Source: Nymphaea colorata
Lineage: Eukaryota > Streptophyta > Magnoliopsida > Nymphaeales > Nymphaeaceae
Length of the DNA stretch: 64,000 nucleotides
Assembly (NCBI RefSeq): GCF_008831285.2
Contig: NC_045145.1
Location: forward strand, 18,058,040-18,122,039
Reading direction: 5' to 3'
Shown here piece after piece: positions 19,677-30,849 of the stretch. The notes beneath the pieces were generated by a model that was not told the DNA's origin, ran no database searches, and was given only the letters and a program-made list of their open reading frames with translations. The translations under genes and the position numbers were made by a program. The stretch's first letter is position 1. Each line of letters starts with the position of its first letter.

Positions 19677-20592
19677 TCAAGCCATGTTAAGTATCAGCTT
19701 ATCCAATGCTTCTCTCATCCATTGGTGCTTGCAACGTTCCCTTGCGTCCGGGACACGCATCTGATCAAAACAGAAGGACGGAAAGTATGAATAGAATGTT
19801 TAGGCTTCGATTGATATTTTCAACAAATCGCTGACTATGTGCCGCGTGCTTACCCAAATTCTTTCTCGGAGGTGTTTCTCTGGCCAAGGATCCTGCAGAT
19901 TATGCACTTTCAAGGGAAATACATGTGCCAAATGGTATCGATCTTCATGTCCTTTACTGTTGAACTTCCATTGACCAAGCATCTCCTGCAACCCAAGAAA
20001 AGAAGAATGCCTTTTAGTAATCGGTGATAACAAGTTAACCAATACCCATGCATGTTTACGTTTCTCTGAAATCTCAAGTATCCTACCGTGAAGGGGTAAC
20101 AGTTTTCCTGGGGTAGATCTCAAATGAAAAATGAAGAAAACGAGACTCACCTCTATGTCTCCATCAACACCGGCCTCTTCCATTGCTTCCCTGCGAGCTG
20201 CTTCTTCTACAGACTCGTCATTCTCCCAACCTCCCTTTAATTGTATACACAAAATCAAGCGTCAGCATTTTCTGAAGACTAATAGAAACTCACTTTGCAA
20301 CTTCAGAAGAAGAGCAGATGAGAAGCATGATTTGATTCTGTACCTTGGGTATCAAAACAGTGTCGCTTTTCTGAGCTTTGACAACCAGAACTTCCAGGAT
20401 CTTCTGGTCGGTGAGCTTATAAGGAATGCACCTGTGAAAGCGCAGCCAACAAGGTCGCTTTAGAGAGTGCGTGCGTCTATGGGAGGAAAAGAAAGAGACA
20501 CAGAGAAACAGAGGTGCTTACCCTGCAATAAGGCGGCAGCCATTCTCGTACCGCTGGTTGTGACGGCCGGTGCGAGCTATCATCGAAATCAT
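19677..20592 (-). CDS. Nudix hydrolase copy B
   Basis: Five exons: 20522-20592, 20344-20431, 20151-20234, 19854-19985 and 19677-19760, joining to 152 residues. The family hydrolyses nucleoside-diphosphate-linked substrates; this plant NUDT4/12/13/16/17/18/21-like group resembles diphosphoinositol-polyphosphate and dinucleoside-polyphosphate hydrolases, so the exact substrate is inferred. The complete Nudix box is at residues 54-76 (GGWENDESV through RREAMEEAGV, with catalytic RE..EE). ARTGRHNQRYENG near the N-terminus and PWPEKHLRERIW are family hallmarks. The start ATG gives MISMIARTGR. No signal peptide is visible. All splice sites are GT-AG. Intron 3 has no in-frame stop. Confidence 0.92.
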
Positions 20593-20777
20593 GGCAGCGC
20601 GGTGGTGCTTTCAAAAAACGATTTTCGACGACCAACAAGAGTGGACGGCAGGAAACAGAGGCCAGAGAAGAGGCAAGACGGAAGAACTGCAGGAGGGAAG
20701 AAGGCAGAACAGGATTGTTTCGAACAGGACGACCACACAGCTTGCTTCGGCTACCGTTTGCGCTCGCTCACTCGCTC

Positions 20778-20785
20778 TATTTGTA
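20778..20785 (-). promoter_or_regulatory. degenerate TATA box of Nudix copy B
   Basis: TACAAATA on the gene strand, at the same place as TATAAATA in copies A and C; a one-base change from the stronger form. Confidence 0.5.
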
Positions 20786-21479
20786 GGGAACATCAGAGAC
20801 GAAAGAAGTAGTAGGAGTGGAGAACTACTGGGGGAAGGAATGCCAAAAAAGAAAGAGTATCCGTGTTGATTTCCGACGGATCATCTCTACCGGTCCGTTC
20901 CGTGTCGGCCCACGTTATGATCGGCAGTTTCTGCTTCGTTTCCTCAGATAAGAAACGAAACAGAAAGGGAAGTAGGACCAGCGGGCTGACGCCATCATTG
21001 TGGCATCAGGGTCCCCTTCTCATCATCTCTGTGACTTTGTCGACCTGGTGACGTTACTGCTAAAACAAGGTCCTCCAATGGCGTTTATGAGAACTGCCAT
21101 GGAGGCGGTCCCTCCTCCCTCTTTTTCAACTATCTACAGGCCTTGGCTTACATCGTCGTCCTCCTACACTTCCGTGGATGAACTTTGGGATTTATATTGA
21201 TCGATAATAGTTACATATAACATTGGTATATGCAAATACACAGGAGAATTGAGCAGACTTTACACGAACAAGAAATGAAGCCGAGCTCGATACATTTATG
21301 AAGGATTTGAGTTCGAGTTTAAGAACTTGGCTTGTTTAGCATGTGATCCATGTCTATATACTTGGTGTGTTTATCTTTTACATCTCAGGTTCTTCATTCA
21401 CAAATAATAATTTACCATGTAGCTAACAGTGCTTAGCCACATTACTCCAAAAAGTTTTTAGAACATCCTTTTGCAAGAC
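20786..21479. other. upstream region of Nudix copy B
   Basis: Conserved with upstream DNA of copy A up to about 21110, then AT-rich with a short copy of the CTCGA-rich repeat at 21270-21330. No gene. Confidence 0.45.
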
Positions 21480-21930
21480 CGACGATCCAATACTTTTTAT
21501 TAAGTAACATACTTCGTTGAACTGTTCCAACGCATGTGATCTCAACTTAGGAAGTTTTCCCCACCAAATTAAACCATCACTAAGTCAATTTTTAGATCAT
21601 ATGGACGGCGTTCAAACTAAAAAAAAGTAATCTTGTCCAAAAGAAAGAACTCTATGTTTGAAGGTATAAAAATGAACGACAATTAATAATAAAATTCTTT
21701 TAGATCATCCTTTCCGTCAAACACGCCCGAGAGTGCGACCATTTCAAGAGAGATCACATCACACCGTCGCCAAGAGGACCGAGCACACACCGAACCTGGC
21801 TGGCTCGGCTCGTTACTGCACGACTCCTGCGTCCGCGCCCAACACTCAATCCGTTGACGTCAATGGCAATTTCGATATAATCGTGTAGGTCAATACCTTG
21901 GCTGGTCAATGTCGACTTTGATTCGAAGCT
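21480..21930. repeat. duplicated non-coding block, copy 2
   Basis: Second copy of the block at 18055-18530. It contains a perfect palindrome TGACGTCA at 21855-21862, a CRE/as-1-type bZIP site. The same palindrome occurs at 28127-28134 in copy 3 but is lost in copy 1. Confidence 0.6.
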
Positions 21931-22500
21931 CTAATTTGTCCTAAGTGGAAGTCCAATGAATAATTTGGTCAATGTGAATGGGTCCAATAAAGAATGAGTC
22001 AAAAATCAAATCTGGAACATTAATCCAGTTCATTCTAAGACGAAACCAGATTTGGATTCTGGATTCTTGTCGGTCTAAGTGTCAGAGTATGGGTTCGGGT
22101 CCGGGTATGATGAAGTGGGTATAGGTCTGGTGATTTTAGAAAATTTATGCATGAGAGTAGGGTAGAGTGTACATGTAATATATACCTTATATGTAAAACA
22201 ATCCACAAGAATTCTCTAAATGAAAGGAAAACAAAAGAAAAATATATAATCTTTGTGGAAAAGAAATAAAAAATCAAAAATCAAAATTAAAGAAAAAATC
22301 AAGTTTGAAAATATAACCTTTTAAGTTTTAAAATACCAAAAAAATGTACTGACGCGTGTTTTTTGGGTGAGCGAGAGGCTGATCCCACTTTCCGAACATA
22401 TCATTTATCGGTGTGACTTCATTGAAGACTTTTTAGTATGTATATATACCAATAGTTACTCCGAGAAATTACTCTTCAAATATATTTGCTATCTATTGTC

Positions 22501-22560
22501 TTTCCAATCACCTGTAAAACTTTGAGATGAATTCCAATCACCTGTAAAACTTTGAGATGA
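22501..22560. repeat. 30-bp perfect tandem duplication
   Basis: Two adjacent 30-bp units identical from their second base (TTCCAATCACCTG...GAGATGA). Confidence 0.95.
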
Positions 22561-22594
22561 AGAAGGCTTTTAATTTAAACGCCAAGAACTTTAA

Positions 22595-22876
22595 GGGGTT
22601 CTTTGGCTTTCTCTTTTAAGCCAATTTTGTAAAAACAGCATTTTATAACAACCAAGTTTTTTTAATGAGTTTTATAAACCTTGTTTTTTTGTTTGTGTGA
22701 CACATCCAGAACCTGATTTTTTTAAATAACTCAAAAAAAGACCAGGTTTTTCGATCTCTTTTACAAAATCAAGTTTTGCCAAAACTAGGTTTTAGTTTTG
22801 ATGGCATCTAAATTCTCCAAAAACCTGATTGTGAAGGCAGAATCAAAATTGGCCCTAGTGTCACACAAACACCCTC
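22595..22876. mobile_element. Tourist-like (PIF/Harbinger) MITE candidate
   Basis: About 280 bp between TAA trinucleotides (22592-22594 and 22877-22879). Ends are imperfect inverted repeats: GGGGTTCTTTGGCT at the left; GAGGGTGTTTGTGT read inward from the right. The interior is AT-rich and non-coding. A 3-bp TAA target duplication is the PIF/Harbinger pattern. The repeats match only about 9 of 14 positions, so the call is moderate. Confidence 0.5.
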
Positions 22877-23683
22877 TAATTCTTGCAAAAAATGAGGGCA
22901 CAAGTCTCCCAAGCTTATAATCATATATATTTTTGGTAGTACACTAACAACCAATTTAGCCTTCCACTTCTTATAAACGAGAAAAAAAAGAAAAAATCTC
23001 TTGCTTTAGTTTAGGATTCATTGCCAAATATATGGGATTCAGTAGTGTATACAGCGCAGACTTCTTGCTTACACGCTAGCTACACATTAGCAGTGAAATT
23101 TCTGTTGTGTACAAATATAAACCAAGTTGATGATGTTGGGAATTATCAGTTCTTTTCCGTAAACGTAAGTTACTTGCGTAACTTTCACCTTTTGTTATAG
23201 TTAATTGAATTTCCCATTTCTTAGCTGAAAAAGTTTGCAGCAGAGATTTTGAGAAGCCGCCAAGCAGAACGTGCATCTTGAATCACAAAAGAGAAGCCAC
23301 AAAAACGTCGATCCTAGAGCTCGATTGGGTTAGAAGAATTTTGCCGATCCGAAGAAGCCTGACAGAAACTGAGGGCAAATGTTCGCATTTCATCTTCAAG
23401 AAGAATACATCTATGCACAGAGTTGATCTGTTCATTAAATCAATTGCCTATCTATCTTTTATGTACAAGTTCATTTTAAAAGGAAGATCGTTGCTTTCGG
23501 CGATGTTCCACCAATCTCTGATCGTCTATTCTCCTCAAGTACGATCAATCTATATAGAAATCACTGTTCGTTCACGAATGCCCAAGCTGATGATCATGAT
23601 GATGATGATGCCAGTCTTCAGCGACATGGAAACAAGTAGCTTAAACCTGATTCTGAGCTCCTTATTAACTGACATTACATCTA

Positions 23684-24509
23684 TCAAGCCATGTTAAGTA
23701 TCAGCTTATCCAATGCTTCTCTCATCCATTGGTGCTTGCAACGTTCCCTTGCATCCGGAACACGCATCTGATCAAAACAGAAGGACGGAAAGTATGAATA
23801 GAATGTTTAGGCTTCGATTGATATTTTCAGCAAATCGCTGACTATGTGCCTAGTGCTTACCCAAATTCTTTCTCGGAGGTGTTTCTCTGGCCAAGGATCC
23901 TGCAGATTATGCACTCTTAAGGGGAATACATGTGCCAAATGGTATCGATCTTCATGCCCTTTGCTATTGAACTCCCATTGACCAAGCATATCCTGCAACC
24001 AAAGATTGAGAAGAATGCCTTTCAGAAATCAGTCATAACAAGCTAATCCATACCCATGCATGTTTATGTTTCTCTTAAATGGTATCTACCAGTTTCTCTG
24101 ACCTTTCAGTAAATCTAGTATTGCACCATGAAGCGCGGGTAAATCTCAAATGAAGAAGGCAGAAAGCTGACTCACCTCTATGTCTCCGTCAACACCCGCC
24201 TCTTCCATTGCTTCCCTGCGAGCTGCTTCTTCCACAGTCTCGTCGTTCTCCCATCCTCCCTGCATTTGTAAACGCAAAATAAAGCTTCAGCATTTTCTCA
24301 AGACCAAGAGAAACTCACTTTCCAACTTCAGAAGAAGAGCAATGAGAAGCATGATTTCTATTCAGTACCTTGGGTATCAAAACTGTGTCGCTTTTCTGAG
24401 CTTTAACAACCAGAACTTCCAGGATCTTTTGGTCGGTCAGCTTATAAGGAATGCATCTGTAAAAGCGAAGCACTTTAGAGAGTTCGTTTGTGGGAGGAAA
24501 AGAGAGAGA

Positions 24510-24540
<31 letters not shown>

Positions 24541-24619
24541 GTGTTTACCCTGCAATAAGGCGATAACCGTTCTGGTACCGTTGGTTCTGACGGCCGGTGC
24601 GAGCTATCATCGCGATCAT
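23684..24619 (-). CDS. Nudix hydrolase copy C
   Basis: Five exons: 24549-24619, 24369-24456, 24176-24259, 23861-23992 and 23684-23767, giving 152 residues with all GT-AG introns. The Nudix box is complete (GGWENDETV through RREAMEEAGV). The protein is nearly identical to copy B, with differences such as RTGRQNQRYQNGYR in exon 1 and LGQWEFNSKG in exon 4. It starts MIAMIARTGR. A strong TATA box and intact splice sites suggest an active gene. Substrate as for copy B: inferred to be a nucleotide or inositol pyrophosphate. A long (GA)n tract lies at the start of intron 1. Confidence 0.93.
24500..24540. repeat. (GA)n tract in intron 1 of Nudix copy C
   Basis: About 41 bases of AG repeat, (CT)n on the transcript, within 10 bases of the intron 1 donor. 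Copy D has a similar tract at 32871-32911; copies A and B only have short versions. Confidence 0.9.
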
Positions 24620-24808
24620 GGTAGCGGCGATGGTGCTTCTGGAAAACGATTTTCGACGACCAACAAGATGGGAACAGAAAGAAAAGGCGGAAGGAGAGGA
24701 GAGAAGACGAAGGGACAGCGGAAGGGAAGAAGGCAGAGCTGGATCTTTTGATTGTATCAGAGAGGACGACCGTAGATTGGTTCTTCAATAATTCGAGCTC
24801 GCTCGCTC

Positions 24809-24816
24809 TATTTATA
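24809..24816 (-). promoter_or_regulatory. TATA box of Nudix copy C
   Basis: TATAAATA on the gene strand, about 190 bp upstream of the start codon, in the shared GCTCGCTC block. Confidence 0.65.
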
Positions 24817-25029
24817 GTGGACAGCAAGGACAGGCGACAGCAGGGGCAGGAGAATTGGAGGAATGCAGAGAGAAGGAAGGAAGGCCAAGGAAGAGTATCC
24901 GTGTTGCTTTCCGTGGATAATCTATCCCTACCTGTACGTTCCGTGTCGGCATCAGAGCAGTTTCTGCTTCCTTTCCTGTGTAATGACCCAAGATGGGAAG
25001 TAGGGCCGGCCGCAGACGCCATCGTTTAG

Positions 25030-27939
25030 CGTCAGTTCATGACATTAACTAATGGGTGGACATCCGGCCGGGCCGGCTTGGCTCGGTGTCAAGCACGAGA
25101 CCAATTTTAATGATCGGGCGCAAGCTTGCCCTGGTTTACTTACAAAAAGAAATTAATAATACATATATTCATAAAAATATAATAAAAAATCAAAAAAATA
25201 AAATTATCAGACCCGGGGCTGGCCTGATGCCCATAAGGTCCCTGTCGAATTTTTGAACAAGAACCGAGCCGAGGTAGGGCTTTTGTGGGCTTTGGCCTCA
25301 TCTTAATTTTTTTTTTAAATTTATATGTAAATTTTTTAAAAATTTACTTTTTATATATAAATATTTTGAAAAATGATATTTTGGTTTAAGTTAAAATTTA
25401 AAAACTTTAATTCAACACATGAAAAATTCTTATCTCCCCCCTTATTTGTAACACGTTACTTCTTAAAAAAAAAATGTCCCACATGCGTTTATCTATACTG
25501 TGCCTCCATGTTTTTTCGTGGTTCCTTTTTATAAAATTTTAATTTCGTCTACTCTACTTAGAAAAGATGCTTGAATTCTTAATGTTCCTACGATGCTTGC
25601 CAGTTTTCAACTCCCAATAAATGAAGATATCATCGTCCGCTGGCCTTAGTTAATTAGTTGAAAGAAACAGCAAGACTAATACTTTTTTTCCTTTCCATTC
25701 TATTCATTTAATGAAAGTTTGAATACAAGACTTTTAATCTGAATACGTAAACGTCGGTTCGAAGGGTGCTTTTTTCCAACTGGGCTGCAGGTTTTTGACG
25801 TATGAGTTTGCTTTAGGATCTGTTGAAATGGGAGGAGGAGATAGAAAAGAGTGAGATTCGGCTGCCGACTTTTTGGATCAACGGGTTTATGAGAGGCGCA
25901 GGTGTATCACATCATTATACCGGCGATCTTGATAACGGAGAAGAGCGGCCCATGTTGATGGCATGGATATATCTAATTTACTTGGCACGCCTAGCTTTCC
26001 CACGGTATTGGCTTTAGGGACGTGAACATATCTAATTTGTATTTGATGTCCGACTGAACTGCTTAAAAAAAATTAGATGTATAAAAAAGATTAAAGTTTC
26101 ATTAAGAAATTGGACTGGATTCAGATTTAAAAGAACATCTTATCAGATTTAGATTTGGATTCAAAACAGATTTAATTTCTAAAGGATATCCTTAATGTTC
26201 ATACATTTTAAAAGTTGGGTGTCGGCATATCATAATGTGACTTGGATTTGTTTAAAAATCGAATTCAGATTTGGATGCAAACTTAAAATTTGGATTCGAA
26301 TTCCAGTGTGGTATAAACTTTTCCTTATTTGAATTCAAATCTGAATTTGTAAACGTCCAAACAAGCGGATATGCTTAAGAGTACATCTGATGCGCAAGCA
26401 TGTGTTGTTCCAAATTTTATCGGACGATTGATTTGTAAGTTGATTGTCACTGCATGTAATTGAGATGTTTGTCAACTTGAATTTTTAGGAATGTACCCAT
26501 CAATTGGTTTGGCCTTTGAGTGGTTGTTTGGAATCAAAGGTGTACAAATTAGTAAGTTTTTTTTAGCTAAGCAAGAGGTTAACAACTTAAGCGCCTGAAG
26601 GCTGCACAATTTCCCTTGCTGCCAAAGTCATCCGGACCTGGGTGGGGTATGCGACACACATCAACTAAAGTGTTGTGATCTCATTGTTTAAGAGTATCTT
26701 TTACAAGAATACAACTGATAACTCGCATCCTCCGAGTTTCGTGTGCCGTCCAGCTATGCTACACCACTTGACACCAATTAAAACTAAAAAGGTCATCAAA
26801 CTTTTTCAAATAATAGGGACAAAATAATTGACCTTAGAAATTTCTCCAATAGCTGTTTCCCTTCTGTTTTTTGTGGCCGACTCTTAAAGATGGTAAAGTT
26901 TCAACACGCCCGGATCGATCCTTGTTAAGGTGGTGAAACTTCAAAGCTAGGACCGTCGCCCTCAAAGCCCTGGATACCGAGTGGCGGCTTTGTACAAAGG
27001 AACAACGCCTACAAAATTCCGGCACTATGTTCTTGTGCCGTCGCCGTTAAACAATAAAAACTCCCATTGGTTCCACGTTTAAGGTGCATTGGAGATGTGA
27101 AGAGACGGGTTATCATAGACAAGTTCCTCCGCATTAATCATCCAACACACATTACTTTACCAAAAAAATGCAAAGTTATAACTAAAATCAAGTGAAATGA
27201 GTGAGATATGTGGTACATGTTTTTGAGGAGAAAAGAAGTAAATTATTTTTTTAAAAACTAGAACAGTAGTTTCAATGATGCATCGAAAGTGTCAATAAAA
27301 ATGCAGAAACCATCGGTAATACATTTACTGACGGCACGCGAAACCTGTCATTGTAGATCGTGTCGCTGAGTATACACGAAATACGCATTTGATCGCGCCA
27401 CGATGGCTTCCTGCGTACACAAGCTGTAGCTTTCACCTGGAAAATCCACGGGATTAAAGAGAAAAATATCATAAATATTTTGCAGATTTGGAAAAATTTA
27501 TGATTTATTGTTCCGAAGTCATTTAATTAATCCATGCCAAAGTACCAGCATGACCAACCAAGTTTGATCTCTAACTTAATGTTTAGACTATACGACAGCG
27601 TTAAACTGAAGGAGAACATAACGCATGCAATTTTAATTTTTATTGCCTCTAATATAAAATCTTCAAGGTTTAAAAATCATGGATTTAAGATCGTATCCTC
27701 CCCTTTTGCATCTTAACTCTAGCATTTTCTCCAGTGAACCACCTGAAACTCAATCTTAATGCAAAAAAAAAAAAAAAAAAAAACAAACAAAACAAAGATC
27801 TCAATTGACCTAAGGTTCTTGCTTTAATGATCCATAGATTTTAAATCAAATGCCTCCTATAATTCCCGTCTAAAAAAAAAAAAAAGAAAATTGAGAGATA
27901 AATTAAAAAGAAAACTTTCAAAAACAATTTTAAAGGCTG
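25030..27939. other. AT-rich spacer, no gene seen
   Basis: Holds a degenerate AATCC/GGATT-rich repeat (26040-26360), a GGGCCTGG-type degenerate stretch (25060-25300; related text at 17880-17960), and an A run at 27763-27782. Short ORFs here show no family character. Confidence 0.5.
26040..26360. repeat. dispersed GGATTTGGATTC-rich repeat, copy 1
   Basis: Irregular recurrence of ATTTGGATTC, CAGATTTGGAT and GAATTC words. The same texture recurs at 40140-40620 and 42940-43400. Confidence 0.5.
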
Positions 27940-28990
27940 GTGCCTGAGAGTGCAACCATGTCAATAGGGGCTCGAGTTGTGTCCAAGAACAACAATCAAA
28001 CACCTGTCGTCCGTTCGGTGTGGCAAACCGTGAGAGGCGGATCATCCACATTTCTATTCTACGAATCTTTGTTCTCGACGACGACTCCTAGATACGCGTT
28101 CCGCCGGTCTTCATTACGTAATCTGCTGACGTCAGTGGCAGTTTCGTCATACTCATCATGGTCAACCACTTGCCCCACGTCAACGTTGACCTTGATTGGG
28201 TGCAGGTTGAAGTTTCAATTTTCTTTCATATATATATATATATATCATCTACCCAAATTTCTCTTGGATCGAGGTGAATGCAAATTGCAAAGGCTGGCAA
28301 TCTTGATGACCTTGCAAATTCATAGCTGCAGGAAACTATGTGTATGAGAAGTTCACATTTTTCCTTTCCACAGATAATGATGCCGTAGGTTTCTTACAAT
28401 CTTTATTTGAAAGTTCATTATAACTTTTCAGATGAATTGAACAGTGGTAAATGGCGTCTCATCAGAATCAAACTGTGAGTAATGGCATGACAGCCAAGGC
28501 CCTATGCTCTGTTCGACTATAGTAAGTAGGTGGAGATCTTGAAACAAGAGCTTGACTTCTCTGGTTTATCTTGTTTTACTCGATGTTTTCATCCCAGCTA
28601 CCTTGTAATCAAGACTATGCGATGAAGGCAGAATTCTAATTGTCAGAAAAGATGAGAGCACAGAGTATCTTGCACGGCATAATCACAATTGTGTTTTTGT
28701 AATATAGTAATTACAACTACTTTACCCTTCGGTCCTGTAAATAGGAAAACATTCTGAAGCTTTACATGATGATTCTGCGTCATAGATATGAGATTCAGTA
28801 GGGTGTTCTTCAGACTTGTCCTCCCTTGCTTCCGATCGAGCAAGCTTTCTTGCTTTTTTCTTTTCGATCTGTTTAAAAAGATAAAGAAGGTATTCACAAG
28901 CACCTACATCCATTAGTTCATTCGCAACCCACACTGTAGATTTGAGCTATCTATAATATATATAAACCAAGTGATTGCATAAACCACGCC
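27940..28990. repeat. duplicated non-coding block, copy 3 (no Nudix gene attached)
   Basis: The left part resembles 18320-18520 and 21720-21930 (GAGAGTGCAACCATGTCAA, TGACGTCA at 28127-28134, GTCAACGTTGACCTTGATT). The right part (about 28770-28990) resembles 18830-19090 and 23010-23120 (GAGATTCAGTAGGGT, CACCTACATCCAT). So a further duplication unit survives here without a recognisable gene next to it. A (TA)n run is at about 28229-28246. Confidence 0.55.
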
Positions 28991-30849
28991 ATCATGAGGT
29001 TTCATTTCATCAAATCCAACAGAAGTTTACTTTGTCCTTGATTTGTGGATCTGTTGCATTAGATGTGGCTACACAAATGCATTTATATTTATTTAAATTG
29101 CATGCAATCTTGATCTTATCTTTGCGTGCAGTCTTGCCAGTGCCATCACTGTCTACCTGATCTCGAATTTGAATTTGGTTACTCGAATATGCTGTTCCTG
29201 CGGCCCATTAACGTTGCTTGCGGTTTTAGTTGAGAACAAGTTCTGCAACCATTTTCCTTCTCTAGCAGAGAATAAATAAGTTATTCTTTCAGAATGACGA
29301 CGAGATCAGAAATGTAATTGGTTGTGGAATGCTGAAACCAGCTCATGAGAACTTTAAGCAAATAAATTAATATTCCTTCTTTCACTACCAAGAATAATGG
29401 AGGAAGCAAATAGAAAGAATCGAGACTCTTCACATGAGCCATGGCCAAGATGTTGCAGCGAGCCCACCAAGAATGATAATTTGAACAAACTAATAGCTGC
29501 CCATATGCAAAAAGCATATTGCATATGTGATTCAGTTGTTCTTAATTTTGTCTAACATTTCAGTTTTAATAGAAAATTTTATTATATATTTCATATATAC
29601 ATCATGAAATCAAGTCATTTGCTATAAATATTTTCAATGATTACTCACATGGAACCAGGGAGCTAAACCTTCTTAAATTGCATGGAACTGGTTCTCATAG
29701 ACATGATCCACTGAACTCTCTTACAATCTCAAGGGTCCTGGTAGGATTTACTAAACCCTCTTGGTTCAGATTTCTCTAAAGAGAAGTGACACATTGATTG
29801 TCAAGATAGGTCGATTAGGGGCATGAATTCAGACTTTGGCGAGAGCAGGCATGAGACGGATAAGGATCGTTGTAAAACCGCCCAATTTTAGAGTTAGCAT
29901 CCATTGTATCTACTGATGTTTGTCTACAGGCTTTTCCTGACATCAAGTTTGATTTCATGTAAATTGCATAACCTCGAGCATGTCTGCACTCGTCTAGTCA
30001 TCACGACCCATTGGTTCGGTAAAAGACACCTAAATGTGTAGGAACTTAGAAGTGCTTTAACAATAAGCCCAAGATCTAGAGAATTTTGAGATACCACATA
30101 AAACTTCTTCACTCTGCTTTTTTTTCCTTTAGCATGGTGTTGATTAAGCCTGTGACGCGTGACTACGTGGCCTTATGGTGGCAATGAATTGCAAATTAAG
30201 CACTAGCATGCACGCAGCATGAATTTTGGCTCTTCAATGGGTCCCTCAAACCACACATACTTGAAAACGAAGAGGCAGCTGATGATGGCATCAGCATTAC
30301 TTCGCCATATTTGTCTTCAACAGCACATATATAATCGCTGTGCCTCAAGGACTTTATCGATGTGAATGGCATGTTAAAAGACAGTAAATGCATAATTTGT
30401 CGAGTTTAGGACCCTCTTTTTGAGAGAAGGAAACTAGATGTGTTTTCCACCTCCACAAAGGATGGGTGTTACTGATTTTCCCGTCCGTAATTGTAACTGT
30501 TTGTGTAGTGTTGATGTTTGCCACAGACGCACACAGCGAGGGAGGCGCGGGTGAGCGGATGAAAGTTCAAGCCTGCGCTCACACAACCTGCACAACTATC
30601 ACTTTAACTTTCCCGGCACCTATTGGGTCCCAAAATAACCTTTTCTTAAAGGTATTTGTGAACATCAAGAATATAAATTTCTTTAAATTGTTATTCATCC
30701 ACCCCAATTGCTTCTTTCTTTGTATGTAGTATGTACATTTGAAAAGCTGGGGCTTCCTTTTTTCACTATGTTCCCACATGTCTGCAAAATTTTCTTCTGC
30801 AGATGATGTTTTCACATCCAAAGCCCTGAAACAACATTTTTCTTCAATG
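28991..30849. other. spacer, 3' flank of Nudix copy D
   Basis: No gene or recognisable element seen; only short ORFs. Confidence 0.45.

Noticed and set aside
24315..25022. 235-codon minus-strand open frame over copy C
   Set aside because: It runs through promoter, exon 1 in the wrong frame, intron 1 and exon 2; only the exon 2 part is the Nudix frame.
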